Positions 1 to 8,522 are shown, counted from the first letter of the stretch. The stretch is DNA of 64,000 bases from Paenibacillus sp. SYP-B4298 (GCF_027627475.1 NZ_CP115484.1:4196501-4260500); one strand, 5' to 3'. A program made the numbers and translations. The notes: generated by a model not told the origin, from the letters alone.

Positions 1-407
1 TCCAGTGTAACCTCGTACCAGCCCGCTGGCCTGGTGCGGCGTTCGATGAGCAGCGGACGAATCTCCGCCTCCCGAACAGGCGACATCTGCTCACGCAGCA
101 GCTTCGCCAGCTCCTCCGGCACCCTACCAGCCTCCTCCATTCCCTCCTGCATATCCATAAGCGTTACATCATCTGGCCCTGCGCTCCAGTCCGCCCACCC
201 GAGTGTTACCTGGTCGCCAGGAATGAGGACGAACTCGCAGCCCTTATATTCAAATATTCCCGTCTCCACGATGCGCCCATAACGCTCGAACCGTTCCATC
301 CGCATGAAGGCGAACCCTGCAGGCAGCCTGTCTTGCAGCGCTCGCAGTGCTTGTTCCTTATCCGTCCATCCTAACCGTTCCCACTCCTGTCGCCCCCACT
401 GCTCCAT
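1..407 (-). CDS. unknown protein, 3' end beyond the window
   Basis: The frame is open from an ATG at 407 to the left edge, so only the first 135 residues are visible. The start is supported by GGAGAGG about 8 bases upstream. The protein begins MEQWGRQEWERLGW and contains FEYKGCEFVLIPGDQVTLGW, followed by an acidic helical stretch and PVREAEIRPLLIERR. The phrase 'FVLIPGxxxTLGW' recalls the start of sulfatase-modifying-factor-like proteins, but the similarity is too weak to name a function. It lies downstream of the cmr operon terminator in the same direction, and its GC-rich codon use matches the main chromosome, so it probably lies outside the CRISPR island. Coding is likely from codon structure and RBS; the function is unknown. 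Confidence 0.6.
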   Translation of the reverse strand, partial: MEQWGRQEWERLGWTDKEQALRALQDRLPAGFAFMRMERFERYGRIVETGIFEYKGCEFVLIPGDQVTLGWADWSAGPDDVTLMDMQEGMEEAGRVPEELAKLLREQMSPVREAEIRPLLIERRTRPAGWYEVTL

Positions 408-544
408 CCGTCTCTACCCCTCTCCAGTTTGCACCAGTGTGTTCGCTTCTTCGCCCGTAATCTGCTTCCCAGCCCTCCACTGTCTGGCGCCTTTCATCCA
501 GTGTAGCTCCCGGATGCTAACGGCTCAATGAGGCGGGAGTCCTC

Positions 545-572
545 AAAAAGAGCGCCCCTTTAATGAGCGCTC
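545..572 (-). terminator. terminator of the cmr operon
   Basis: GAGCGC (550-555) pairs with GCGCTC (567-572) around an 11-base loop. Read on the minus strand it is followed by five T residues (549-545). It lies just after the cmr6 stop. The stem is only six pairs, so strength is moderate. Confidence 0.55.
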
Positions 573-582
573 CCTACACAAA

Positions 583-1776
583 TCATTCCCCTATTAGCTT
601 TTCAAGTTCCTTATATTTATCCTGCTGTTTTTTGGATGCCTTCCCTTTCTCATGCGATTTCCAGTAATCCCTCAATTTAATTGCGGCTTCCTTGCTCCCT
701 TCGCTCAAAACACGATTATATAGCTCATTCTTGCTTTCGTCTAACTCTTTAACCGTTAGTTTATCAATTTCATACACCAACTTGTCTAAAGGCGACATCT
801 TAATTAGACGTCTTTGCTCCAATTTATGAAGTCTTGCTAACTGAAGTTGCTCTTGTTGTTCTTTTAACTTGTTTCTATAGTACGGCATCACTTTCTCTGT
901 AACATCCTCAGAATGAGAGAATAGGCCGTATCCAGAAGAACTCTTGCCTCCAATACCCACTTCCTGCATTGCTGCACTAACCCACTTGATAAGCAATTGC
1001 TTCATCTGCTCGACAGAAAACTTAACATGATCCGCAAGTTGTTGAAGTTTAGTAGAATCCGTAACAAACACTAGTTGAGCTGAATTAATTTTAACCCCAT
1101 AAAAAACATTCGGCACGGGAAACAAACGATCCGTGGGCTCTTTCTTTGCTCCGTAATAGTCTGAAAAATGGGGAGTAAGAACATCAGGACGCAATGTGAG
1201 TCCATCATAGAGATAAACATCATAGAACTGAATGGCACCCTCCAGTTCTTCGGTACCAAACAATGCTTGTCCAATACTCGCTTCGAGACTGTTATTTTTG
1301 ATGTTATCCTGTTTTCCCTCTAACATGGCATCAATAAACCAATGACGCATAACCCCTTTGATGCTGCTTCCAGGTATATAGGGAACTCCATAAATAGGAT
1401 GAATCGTAATCCCATTTTCACGCACATGTGATGAACCAAGTCCATGCACAATTAAAGTGTCAGGTATTAGGTTTAATACTTGAATGATACGAGCCGGCTC
1501 AAGTTTTTGTAACAAGCATAGTCTACGCTCACATAGTTTTTTTATAACAACCTTAATAGAGTCAGCCATCTTGATTTCTTGAACCGATTTACGGAACATA
1601 TACTCAACTTCTTGCTTGTCCTTTTTATTTCGAGATAACTCCTTTTGCTTGTCATCTTCAGAAGCTTGCTGATTGTAATGCACTGCATACCATAAATGCT
1701 GACACTCACTATTGTAGTGAGCTAGAATCTCCGCAGTGTCCTTAGGATGTAAAATAAGTTTATCAATTCTGGACAT
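583..1776 (-). CDS. cmr6: type III-B CRISPR effector subunit Cmr6
   Basis: Cas7-like RAMP subunit at the head of the Cmr complex, which binds crRNA and target RNA. The protein is 397 residues from the ATG at 1776, chosen because GAGGGA sits seven bases upstream and the overlap with cmr5 is then only 14 bases; a longer frame back to 1824 exists. Family features are GSSIKGVMRHW near residue 136 and the glycine-rich GIGGKSSSGYG loop near 274. The last ~100 residues are a charged, probably coiled extension. It is the last gene of the operon and is followed by a terminator. The call rests on the RAMP motifs and on its position after cmr5. Confidence 0.9.
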   Translation of the reverse strand: MSRIDKLILHPKDTAEILAHYNSECQHLWYAVHYNQQASEDDKQKELSRNKKDKQEVEYMFRKSVQEIKMADSIKVVIKKLCERRLCLLQKLEPARIIQVLNLIPDTLIVHGLGSSHVRENGITIHPIYGVPYIPGSSIKGVMRHWFIDAMLEGKQDNIKNNSLEASIGQALFGTEELEGAIQFYDVYLYDGLTLRPDVLTPHFSDYYGAKKEPTDRLFPVPNVFYGVKINSAQLVFVTDSTKLQQLADHVKFSVEQMKQLLIKWVSAAMQEVGIGGKSSSGYGLFSHSEDVTEKVMPYYRNKLKEQQEQLQLARLHKLEQRRLIKMSPLDKLVYEIDKLTVKELDESKNELYNRVLSEGSKEAAIKLRDYWKSHEKGKASKKQQDKYKELEKLIGE

Positions 1777-2221
1777 AGTTCTGTCCCTCGGCTTTATCCA
1801 AATCATCACGTTCCATTGCTTCATTGCTCATACCCGTTGCAAACCGCTGCATCCATCCCAATAAAGCCATTGTCTCGGTCGTCACCATACGATACGATTC
1901 ACTGGAAAGATCAACAACAGATTCTATCAGTTCATTTCTTATTATTTCGGGATGCTTCTTAAGAAGCCATTCATGGATCGTTCGATAGATTAACATATAA
2001 GGTTTGCCTTTCCCGTCTTTCTTCTGCTTCGAATAATAAAATGCCATTGCCTGCCCCAAACCATTGACTTGAATCATGCTCGGCAATCGCTTGAGGTAGG
2101 ACGAATAAAGCTTAATATCATCTAACTTTTTCAGCTCGTTAACTGCCGATTTTGTTTGCTGGAAGGCAAAACTTGCGCGTCCACCTTCGATTTGCTGCAA
2201 TGTTTCCTGGCTAGATGTCAT
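1763..2221 (-). CDS. cmr5: type III-B CRISPR small subunit Cmr5
   Basis: Small alpha-helical subunit (Cas11 type) of the Cmr effector, forming the inner filament that contacts the crRNA-target duplex. At 152 residues it has the usual size. Recognisable family pattern: an early R-A-S-F-A helix, then a K-L-Y-S-S-Y run, then LPSMIQVNGLGQAMAFYYSK, the hallmark 'LPxxIxxNGLgqaLaFy' segment. The start ATG overlaps the cmr4 stop by 11 bases and the end overlaps cmr6, so translation is probably coupled. No catalytic role is expected. Confidence 0.93.
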   Translation of the reverse strand: MTSSQETLQQIEGGRASFAFQQTKSAVNELKKLDDIKLYSSYLKRLPSMIQVNGLGQAMAFYYSKQKKDGKGKPYMLIYRTIHEWLLKKHPEIIRNELIESVVDLSSESYRMVTTETMALLGWMQRFATGMSNEAMERDDLDKAEGQNYVQN

Positions 2222-3188
2222 GAAGCGGTTCCTCCTTCAACCATATTTTGCGGAACAGTCCTTTTCCTATCGTCGTCGAGCCGCCTAATTGAAATACCTC
2301 TGGAAAATGGCTGCGAATGTATAACTCAATCTGCTCGGCAGTCTTCAGCTCACTGATCTGTACGTTCTCGCGATTTTCATTTTTATTTTTGGCTGGTCTA
2401 CGAATATCTCTTGCTTGTCCAATAAGTAGGGCACTGTAGAATATAGTTTCTGGCGGTACATTTTCTTCATACCACAATCCTCCTTCAACAACGCCACTGT
2501 CTTCCACACGAATCCTCGCGTTTACCTCTGTTGAAAACTTTACAAAATTAGTGAACTCATCATCATTCAGAACTGTCAAACGCTTTTCGATCCCTAGGGG
2601 AGCATCATCATCCAACCATTTCCCTAGTTCAGTTGCTAATTGTGCTGTAGGCTCAGAGTAAGCTGCCGAGATTGTATATTCCTCAAGCACCAGTGCCTTT
2701 GAATCAATCAACACTTCGTTGCTGGATACCGTTCCTGGCTCAACTTTGTGCAATGGAAGCTGAATCACCGTATTATCAGGGGTACTAGACAGCATTCTCA
2801 TCTCTCGGTTAAATCTTTGCAGCACTGCTGGACATGTCACCCATACAAAGGTTCCTTTTAAGGAACGTACCGGAAATAATAATATTCGAGCATCCAAAAA
2901 AGATACTGCACTCGCTTGGGTATCATTCGAGTCTACACTAGCTTCAGTTTGATCCTTAGGTGCGGAGCCAAATACGACTGTGAGTTCAGCATTTGCTTGT
3001 TCTGTCGTCAGAATACCCGACGCCATATGATGCCGCAAGGCCCCCTTCAAGCTGGAGCTTTCAATTTTTGGATATGAGGTATGCTTCTCCCGTTGAATGG
3101 GCAAGTCAACATGACCTATCTCACTACCACTTCCCGCATGAATGGAAGTCATAGCATGTAACAGAAAAGGCTGATGTAAAGTAAACAA
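2211..3188 (-). CDS. cmr4: type III-B CRISPR backbone subunit Cmr4 (Cas7)
   Basis: Repeated backbone subunit of the Cmr complex. In this family each copy cuts target RNA once per six nucleotides. The 325-residue protein carries HAGSGSEIGHVDLPIQRE near the N terminus; Asp28 in VDLPIQRE matches the slicer aspartate of characterised Cmr4 proteins, so target RNA cleavage should be intact. LLFPVRSLKGTFVWVT around residue 104 is another strong Cmr4 signature, and GGSTTIGKGL near the end is the RAMP glycine loop. The start is TTG with a GGGGGA site six bases upstream. It begins 11 bases after cmr3 and overlaps cmr5. Confidence 0.94.
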   Translation of the reverse strand: MFTLHQPFLLHAMTSIHAGSGSEIGHVDLPIQREKHTSYPKIESSSLKGALRHHMASGILTTEQANAELTVVFGSAPKDQTEASVDSNDTQASAVSFLDARILLFPVRSLKGTFVWVTCPAVLQRFNREMRMLSSTPDNTVIQLPLHKVEPGTVSSNEVLIDSKALVLEEYTISAAYSEPTAQLATELGKWLDDDAPLGIEKRLTVLNDDEFTNFVKFSTEVNARIRVEDSGVVEGGLWYEENVPPETIFYSALLIGQARDIRRPAKNKNENRENVQISELKTAEQIELYIRSHFPEVFQLGGSTTIGKGLFRKIWLKEEPLHDI

Positions 3189-3199
3189 TGAAATTCCCC

Positions 3200-4378
3200 C
3201 TAGTTCACGGTAATGTTTTGTTTGGTTCCTGCAATTACAGCAAATCCGAAGCCTTCGAAATCTCGACCATCCGTTTCTCCTGAGAATAATGTAAACCCAT
3301 TTGCTGCTTCAATAAATTTCGGAATATCTTCTTTACGAACCTTGACATAGAACACAGTTCCAGCAGGCAACATCCATGCTCTCGGTTTAGGACGATGACG
3401 AACTATATCCCATCCGCCATACAATTCTGAATGTCCCGTTGCCCACGTAATTAATTGAACAACTGCTCCGTTTAACATCTCCCATCGTGTTTGAAGCTGC
3501 TGTTCAAACGAAAAACCTACTGGCAGCACAAGAGGAGTCAATAATATAATGCGAGCAATAGAATTAGCTAACAACTGCTCTTTCAACTGTTGGAGTTGCA
3601 ACTCTGTCCACAGCTGCCACGGCATCCTATTCCGCTGGATAAACCAAGGTCTATTCTCTGCTCCCATGCTTACATAAGGTACTTCCGAAAAGTCTGGCTC
3701 TTCTGAACCCATAGATAACAGAGCATAGCCCTTCTTCATGCTCATCATATTGAACTGAAAAAAATGAGAATCTTCAGCCGCCCTTGTTCCTTCGTCAAGA
3801 CGTATGCCCATCTTTTGGTATGTATCCAGAATGTCAGTCAATGTATGCAGATCGGTTAATGGTTCCTGACTCCATACATGCTCACACCATTTCTCCCTTG
3901 ATGCATATTTACCATGATGATCCTCTACTTTTTCATCATTGTTACTGGATGAAAAGGGCATGAGTGTATATCTCACACTAGTGCTGGACACCGCTCCATT
4001 AACAATTAGTTTTAATGGAACAGCTTGAAGTTTGCTATTATCTGTTCGTCCCTCGCCTATCTTTCGCCGTATCTGGGTATCCATGGGCACTGGAAGTAAG
4101 GGTGAATCCCCGTGCTTCAATAACAGTGCTTGCTGCCGAAACGCTCCAAACGAAGTTGGTGTTCCCATCCAATGCTTAATCTTATTATCAGTTCCTTCGC
4201 GGAAGGATTTAAAACTACCATGCTTGTGAATATAGGCTGATCGTAACGCTCCATAGACCGTATTCGGACGAGGCGGGAACAATGAACTCCAATGAGAAGG
4301 TGTTCCCATTTCCGTCATCATATGTCCTTTGAAGAAAAAAGAGTCGGCGGGTGTAAGTGTTAGCATTTGCATGCTCAT
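3200..4378 (-). CDS. cmr3: type III-B CRISPR subunit Cmr3 (Cas5-like)
   Basis: Cas5-family RAMP that caps the crRNA 5' handle and contacts Cas10 in the Cmr complex. It is 392 residues. The N terminus (LTLTPADSFFFKGHMM, then SSLFPPRPNTVYGALRSAYI) is the classic Cmr3 pattern 'P.D.lffrd..pf' followed by 'fPp.p.tv.GalR'. Near the C terminus a GRDFEGFGFAVIAG segment is the RAMP glycine loop. The start ATG overlaps the cmr2 stop as ATGA, confirming the start and implying translational coupling. No nuclease residues are expected in this subunit. Confidence 0.93.
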   Translation of the reverse strand: MSMQMLTLTPADSFFFKGHMMTEMGTPSHWSSLFPPRPNTVYGALRSAYIHKHGSFKSFREGTDNKIKHWMGTPTSFGAFRQQALLLKHGDSPLLPVPMDTQIRRKIGEGRTDNSKLQAVPLKLIVNGAVSSTSVRYTLMPFSSSNNDEKVEDHHGKYASREKWCEHVWSQEPLTDLHTLTDILDTYQKMGIRLDEGTRAAEDSHFFQFNMMSMKKGYALLSMGSEEPDFSEVPYVSMGAENRPWFIQRNRMPWQLWTELQLQQLKEQLLANSIARIILLTPLVLPVGFSFEQQLQTRWEMLNGAVVQLITWATGHSELYGGWDIVRHRPKPRAWMLPAGTVFYVKVRKEDIPKFIEAANGFTLFSGETDGRDFEGFGFAVIAGTKQNITVN

Positions 4379-6048
4379 TTCCCCTTCCTGCTGAAAAACG
4401 CCAATATTTTTAACAAATCAATAAACTCCTTCAAAGAAAGCAAATTCAAGTAGAACTCAATAGAAGGGAGAGCACAATGCTCGTAACTATGCTCAGAGGA
4501 GATTGGATCTCGTAAAGAGCGTGTATACAATCTTTTGAATTCCTGTTGAGCCATCTCCTTTAAATACAACGGCGGATTCTGTTCTGCTTCGGCCATTCCT
4601 TGGAACGTAGACGCAAAATGATAAATAAAGCTTTTAGATACAACGTTACTCAGACTTTTAGAGAGAGCACCTAACTGCTCCGTTACATTCTTTTTTACTG
4701 CTCCTGAAGATAGTGACCAAGGAAGAACGATTGGCCCCAAATATTCACCTGAACGGGGTAAGACCGATAACGCAAACGCATTTTTGGTTGGTTTGTCATA
4801 TCCCCGTTCTCGATAGGACTTGGCTACCTTCTCAAGTGATCTAGCTTGCTGTAGCATTTGCTGGAGGGGTGTCTTCTTATGCCCGATAGCAATACCAGTG
4901 GAGGCCGTTGCCCCCTCACCTAACTTGTCACTGAATGCCTCTCGTAACTCGTAAGCAGCTGACAATACCTTTTGTATCGGAAACAGAGCCAATACATCGT
5001 CTCCTCCGGCATACAAAAGCACACCATCATGCCCGCTAACGATTGCAGGTACTTTTTCCATTGCAAATTCGCTTAAATTCTCACTTGTTTGGCAAACCTC
5101 TGCCACGCCGCGGTTGAAAAACTGCCCCATATTATCTCCATCCATCAGCAGTACCGCGTAATATTTTTCGTCTACAGACCCTATATTGAGTACCGTTTCA
5201 TATTTACTAAAAGCCTCTGATGTTCCACTATTTTCTGCCTGAAAATAGTCCCGAGCCACCCGCCGCACTAAACTGATACCACTGAGAAACTCATTATCTC
5301 GGATTCTGGCATTATCTTGATCTGCTTCTTGTAGTGTTTTTGGCTTAAATATAGTATTGCGCGTCTTCCAAGTCTCATGAAGTTTCCATTTTAGCGTTCC
5401 ATAGCGATCCGTAGACAAAGGCGCATCATAGCACAAAGCATCCATCCGCTGATAGAGGGTACAAGCCAACCCTGTTTCATGCGAGGTAGTAATCATTTTT
5501 TGACCTTTTAGAGCATGAAAACATCTTTCCGCTTGGATTCGGTAATTATCCTCTAAGGATGGATACGCTATCCAATGCACCTCTAGAAATTCGTCCATTT
5601 GTTGGCAAGCCTGTCGTTGTAGCTCAGCCACTCGTTGCTGTGCTCCAGACGTTTCATCATTAAAAACCCTTTCCACCACCCATAGGGCAATTCGCTTCAA
5701 TTCCTCTCGGACCTTTTGTTCCAATGCTGTCATCACTTTTCTGGCTTGAGTAGCGTCACATTGCAATGTGAATGTGATACGATTAGGAAAATTGGCAACA
5801 GCAATCAGGCCTTTGTTCCGACTTTTCTCGTGCGCCATGTTTCTTTGACCATTCACATCGTAATGAGGATAAATGAGAGTATATCCCATCCCCGACTCCT
5901 TGCTTATCTTATCAAGATGTGTGATGGCCTGCTTTATCAAGAATGAGAGCAAGTAGCTTCCTCCCCACAAATCCTCCAGCTTTCGGGACGCTGCGATGAA
6001 GGACTGTACAGGACCTATACCAAATATTGCATATTGTTCGTTTGTCAC
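4375..6048 (-). CDS. cmr2: type III-B CRISPR large subunit Cmr2 (Cas10), HD-less
   Basis: Cas10 palm-domain protein. In active type III systems it makes cyclic oligoadenylate (or a related nucleotide) when target RNA binds. At 557 residues it is far shorter than Cmr2 proteins with an N-terminal HD nuclease domain (about 850 or more): it begins directly with the GIGPVQSFIAASRKLEDLWGG segment, and no HD motif is seen. The palm looks intact: LMDGDNMGQFF at about 301-311 and AGGDD at 347-351 supply the metal-binding acidic residues. GTG start overlapping the cmr1 stop (GTGA), with GGAG seven bases upstream. Loss of HD is known in some Cmr2 proteins; single-strand DNase activity is therefore not expected from this subunit. 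Confidence 0.94.
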   Translation of the reverse strand: MTNEQYAIFGIGPVQSFIAASRKLEDLWGGSYLLSFLIKQAITHLDKISKESGMGYTLIYPHYDVNGQRNMAHEKSRNKGLIAVANFPNRITFTLQCDATQARKVMTALEQKVREELKRIALWVVERVFNDETSGAQQRVAELQRQACQQMDEFLEVHWIAYPSLEDNYRIQAERCFHALKGQKMITTSHETGLACTLYQRMDALCYDAPLSTDRYGTLKWKLHETWKTRNTIFKPKTLQEADQDNARIRDNEFLSGISLVRRVARDYFQAENSGTSEAFSKYETVLNIGSVDEKYYAVLLMDGDNMGQFFNRGVAEVCQTSENLSEFAMEKVPAIVSGHDGVLLYAGGDDVLALFPIQKVLSAAYELREAFSDKLGEGATASTGIAIGHKKTPLQQMLQQARSLEKVAKSYRERGYDKPTKNAFALSVLPRSGEYLGPIVLPWSLSSGAVKKNVTEQLGALSKSLSNVVSKSFIYHFASTFQGMAEAEQNPPLYLKEMAQQEFKRLYTRSLRDPISSEHSYEHCALPSIEFYLNLLSLKEFIDLLKILAFFSRKGK

Positions 6049-7049
6049 AGCTCCACTCCTAATCTTTGTAAGAATACATTCCGCTCCCTTACATATTCAT
6101 TAGCTGCCCTAGTTACTTCGGATTGCAATTCAGATATAACCGGGTAATATCCGCCACCAATTTTTCTAACCGTCACCCACAGAGGAGAAGCAAAACGTGG
6201 CTCAGCATCCCCTAAAGGTCTAGGTGTTTTTTTTTGTGTAAAATCTCTCCTATCGCTTGAAGTTTTACCAATTTTGCGCAGAAGTGAATGACAATCCTCC
6301 ATTCTTGAACCCAGCCATACGGCTTTGAGCATCGGTCGGTTTTCCTTTTGATCTGGTAAATGCAAGCAGACTGCTGGCTCATGATGTACAGCCCGATTTC
6401 CCAACGTGTTCAGCAGCTTGCTCAGACGACCCAAGTAATCCCCAACCGTATCAAAACTGTGACCATCCCATTGAATAGCTCCAAATCCTCGTCGGGATCG
6501 CCGTCCTAGGCTTCCTAGCATCAGTAAGACTTCCAATACATCATCATAGTAGCCAGCAAGATCATTTTGCTTCTTGAGAGATTGTATCAGTATAGCTTGT
6601 TGAGACTCAGTGAACATATTTAACTTGGTTTGACCTTTTTCGCGTTGGAAATTGCCTCCTTCTTGCGATTCACGATGCGGTCGCGGGTTATGTTGTGATG
6701 TTTGGAGTTCATTACTTCTCCAACTGTAACGAACAGGTGATTTTCCTGTGATTGACTCATTGCCCGCCCCTCCGAATAAAATCGTCTCAATATTATATAA
6801 TGTTTCAACACGCTGCTGATTAACTAACGTCTTCTGAGCAATCTGTAATCTGTCTATTAGTTCTTTTAAAGCCTGCTCTGTCTGCAACGCTCGCCACCAG
6901 TACCTTAGCACTCCACGAAAGCTCGAGCCGCGTAACTCTGGAACTCCTTGATTCGTCGCTCCATAGAGTGCCATAGGGGTCACCAATTCCAGCGAATACT
7001 CCTTATAGAGCATTGACGGTGCCACGAACATTTCGTCAAAAGTTGACAT
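6045..7049 (-). CDS. cmr1: type III-B CRISPR subunit Cmr1
   Basis: RAMP subunit at the 3' end of the crRNA in the Cmr complex. The 334-residue protein opens with YSLELVTPMALYGATNQG and then ELRGSSFRGVLRYWWRAL, the diagnostic Cmr1 combination 'lelvTPlf..Ga' plus 'ELR.pS.rG.lRfWwRa'. A second RAMP-like glycine/arginine segment is LGSLGRRSRRGFGAIQW around residues 177-193. The ATG has AAGGAG eight bases upstream, which is the only strong internal RBS before cmr2-6, so it may head the translationally coupled cmr block. The gap to the upstream nuclease-like gene is 52 bases. Confidence 0.93.
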   Translation of the reverse strand: MSTFDEMFVAPSMLYKEYSLELVTPMALYGATNQGVPELRGSSFRGVLRYWWRALQTEQALKELIDRLQIAQKTLVNQQRVETLYNIETILFGGAGNESITGKSPVRYSWRSNELQTSQHNPRPHRESQEGGNFQREKGQTKLNMFTESQQAILIQSLKKQNDLAGYYDDVLEVLLMLGSLGRRSRRGFGAIQWDGHSFDTVGDYLGRLSKLLNTLGNRAVHHEPAVCLHLPDQKENRPMLKAVWLGSRMEDCHSLLRKIGKTSSDRRDFTQKKTPRPLGDAEPRFASPLWVTVRKIGGGYYPVISELQSEVTRAANEYVRERNVFLQRLGVEL

Positions 7050-7101
7050 CGTTTCAACTCCTTATGATTAGCGATCAGGATAACATTCATGACTATGTCT
7101 C

Positions 7102-8025
7102 TTATTCCGCGGATTTTTTAAATTTTTTTGCGTAAGCAAAGTGAGGGAACAGCATCGGATTATTTAACAGCATTAGTAGCTGGTTAAGTTGAAGATTAAG
7201 CGTAAGTAACGGATTGCCGGGAACCCGCAAGTCTTTCAGCTTATTCATAATCAAATTGTCATTTTGAACGTTTAACTCATACTGCTTCGCTACATTAATA
7301 TCTTGAGCACTTAAACTTTTGGTCAGTTGCAGTCCCTTATTTGGATCCGGTTTGGCCTCCTTATTATTCAGATGTTCGCCCCACCAGCCCAATGTTTTAT
7401 CTTCATGTTTTACAAGCACCTGAAACATCTTCTGCCCATCTGACTCATCGGGCTGCTCCTGAATAATAAAGTCGAAATAATTACCCATTCCATCTTTCAA
7501 TTTATCCAAAGTAGAATCCTGAATTGATTCTTTCAAACTAACCAAGACTTTAATTGGCCTTGTATTTGTCTGACTCGAGTTATGAAATCCCATTGTATAG
7601 CCGTTAGCGAATCGGGCAATCCCTACTTGCTTTGTATTTAGTTTGTCGATACTTTTAGCCCATTCTTCCAACTGAGTTAACATGTCTTGCGAAAAACGTT
7701 TACTTTTACACTCGATCACCATCGATACGGCTTCAATAGGGATCAGTTTTAGTGTATGGTACTGAAAAATATAGGGGGTATATTGTTCGTCGATAACAGC
7801 TATGTCGACTTCATTCGAAATCCCACCATTGGAGTCAATGATCATGGCTCCATGTACCAGTGAAAACTTCTGCGGTATGATATCACGGAAAAACTTTTTC
7901 CACATCTCTTCTCTATAATTCCCTGTAAGACCCGGATGTGCTGTTGCCAGCTCAATCTCCTTTACCATCATCTTGTTCATCTCAATGTAGTTATTAGCAA
8001 TTAACTCAAATGGATTCTTCCCCAT
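7102..8025 (-). CDS. DUF6602-like protein, putative PD-(D/E)xK nuclease, in the cmr operon
   Basis: A 307-residue protein from the ATG at 8025 (GAGGAG eight bases upstream); a GTG nine bases earlier lies too close to that site. Residues ~37-110 read GNYREEMWKKFF ... SNEVDIAVIDE ... IPIEAVSMVIECKSK. This is the arrangement of the DUF6602 group, with the likely PD-(D/E)xK core at Glu40, Asp74, Glu98 and Glu105-x-Lys107. The remainder has no recognised domain, and no CARF or SAVED sensor is evident. It sits between the cas6 remnant (19 bases upstream) and cmr1 (52 bases downstream) on the same strand, and shares their AT-rich composition. Membership in the defence operon is seen; nuclease activity and any role as Cmr-linked effector are inferred. 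Confidence 0.72.
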   Translation of the reverse strand: MGKNPFELIANNYIEMNKMMVKEIELATAHPGLTGNYREEMWKKFFRDIIPQKFSLVHGAMIIDSNGGISNEVDIAVIDEQYTPYIFQYHTLKLIPIEAVSMVIECKSKRFSQDMLTQLEEWAKSIDKLNTKQVGIARFANGYTMGFHNSSQTNTRPIKVLVSLKESIQDSTLDKLKDGMGNYFDFIIQEQPDESDGQKMFQVLVKHEDKTLGWWGEHLNNKEAKPDPNKGLQLTKSLSAQDINVAKQYELNVQNDNLIMNKLKDLRVPGNPLLTLNLQLNQLLMLLNNPMLFPHFAYAKKFKKSAE

Positions 8026-8044
8026 CCCGCACACTCCTCAAATT

Positions 8045-8251
8045 CTATTGATCAAAACTCGCCTGATACTGTCCAAACCCGATGATCTTTCCGACATGCA
8101 ACAGTTCGCCCGCGGTGAGCAGCGGTGTGAATGGACTGAGGTCGCCCTCATACCTTGCCCAGCCTGTGATGGCTGGAAGCTCTAGCTTGCCTCCTCGCGT
8201 CATGGAGTAGCGAGCGGCCTTTGTCCGTGGCAGCGAAGGTTGCTCGCAATG
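8045..8251 (-). pseudogene. cas6: cas6 C-terminal remnant (68 codons)
   Basis: The frame is open for 68 codons between a TGA (8254-8252) and a TAG (8047-8045). It reads LPRTKAARYSMTRGGKLELP, then ITGWARYEGDLSPFTPLL and GELLHVGKIIGFGQY. This is the C-terminal pattern of Cas6 crRNA-processing endonucleases (R-Y-S, 'G...y.Gdl..f.plL..GE.lHvGK...FG.y'). There is no start codon and nothing upstream in this frame resembles the rest of Cas6. An overlapping frame (8148-8351) reads VEKGGNLVFQHIQTM and could be preceding Cas6 sequence joined by a frameshift, but that is uncertain. Its stop lies 19 bases before the nuclease-like gene, the expected place for an operon's first cas gene. It could also be a sequencing error in a longer gene, but the upstream sequence quickly becomes AT-rich and non-coding. 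Confidence 0.66.
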
Positions 8252-8254
8252 TCA

Positions 8255-8493
8255 TCGTTTGAATGTGCTGAAACACCAAATTCCCACCTTTTTCAACAAA
8301 ATCTATTATGTAAGAACTATTTATATTGTTATAATGATAGCATAAACACAAGGTATTTAGGATTATTTTTCTAATTGAGGAAGATGGAATTAAGGCCTAA
8401 ATGACTGCTCATTAACTTTGCAATTTACGGCTTCAACTTTTCCTCCGTATTTCGACATTCTTTACGATAGAATCACCAACTCCAATTTATCTG
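8255..8493. other. AT-rich intergenic stretch upstream of both operons
   Basis: No supported gene. The stretch separates the minus-strand CRISPR operon from the plus-strand transporter operon. It is AT-rich with short homopolymer runs; no CRISPR repeats or clear minus-strand promoter could be recognised by eye. The promoter of the cmr operon should lie here if the operon is still expressed. Confidence 0.5.
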
Positions 8494-8522
8494 TTGCCAA
8501 AATCAATCGCCTTTGCTATGAT
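8494..8522 (+). promoter_or_regulatory. sigma-A promoter of the pectin-type ABC transporter operon
   Basis: TTGCCA (8494-8499), a 17-base spacer and TATGAT (8517-8522): each hexamer matches the sigma-A consensus at five of six positions. It points at the plus-strand transporter operon; the predicted transcript starts near 8529 and has a leader of about 200 bases. Confidence 0.75.

Noticed and set aside
8148-8351. 67-codon minus-strand frame upstream of the nuclease-like gene
   Set aside because: It overlaps the cas6 remnant in another frame and its C-terminal half is not protein-like. At best its middle is frameshifted cas6 sequence; not a gene on its own.
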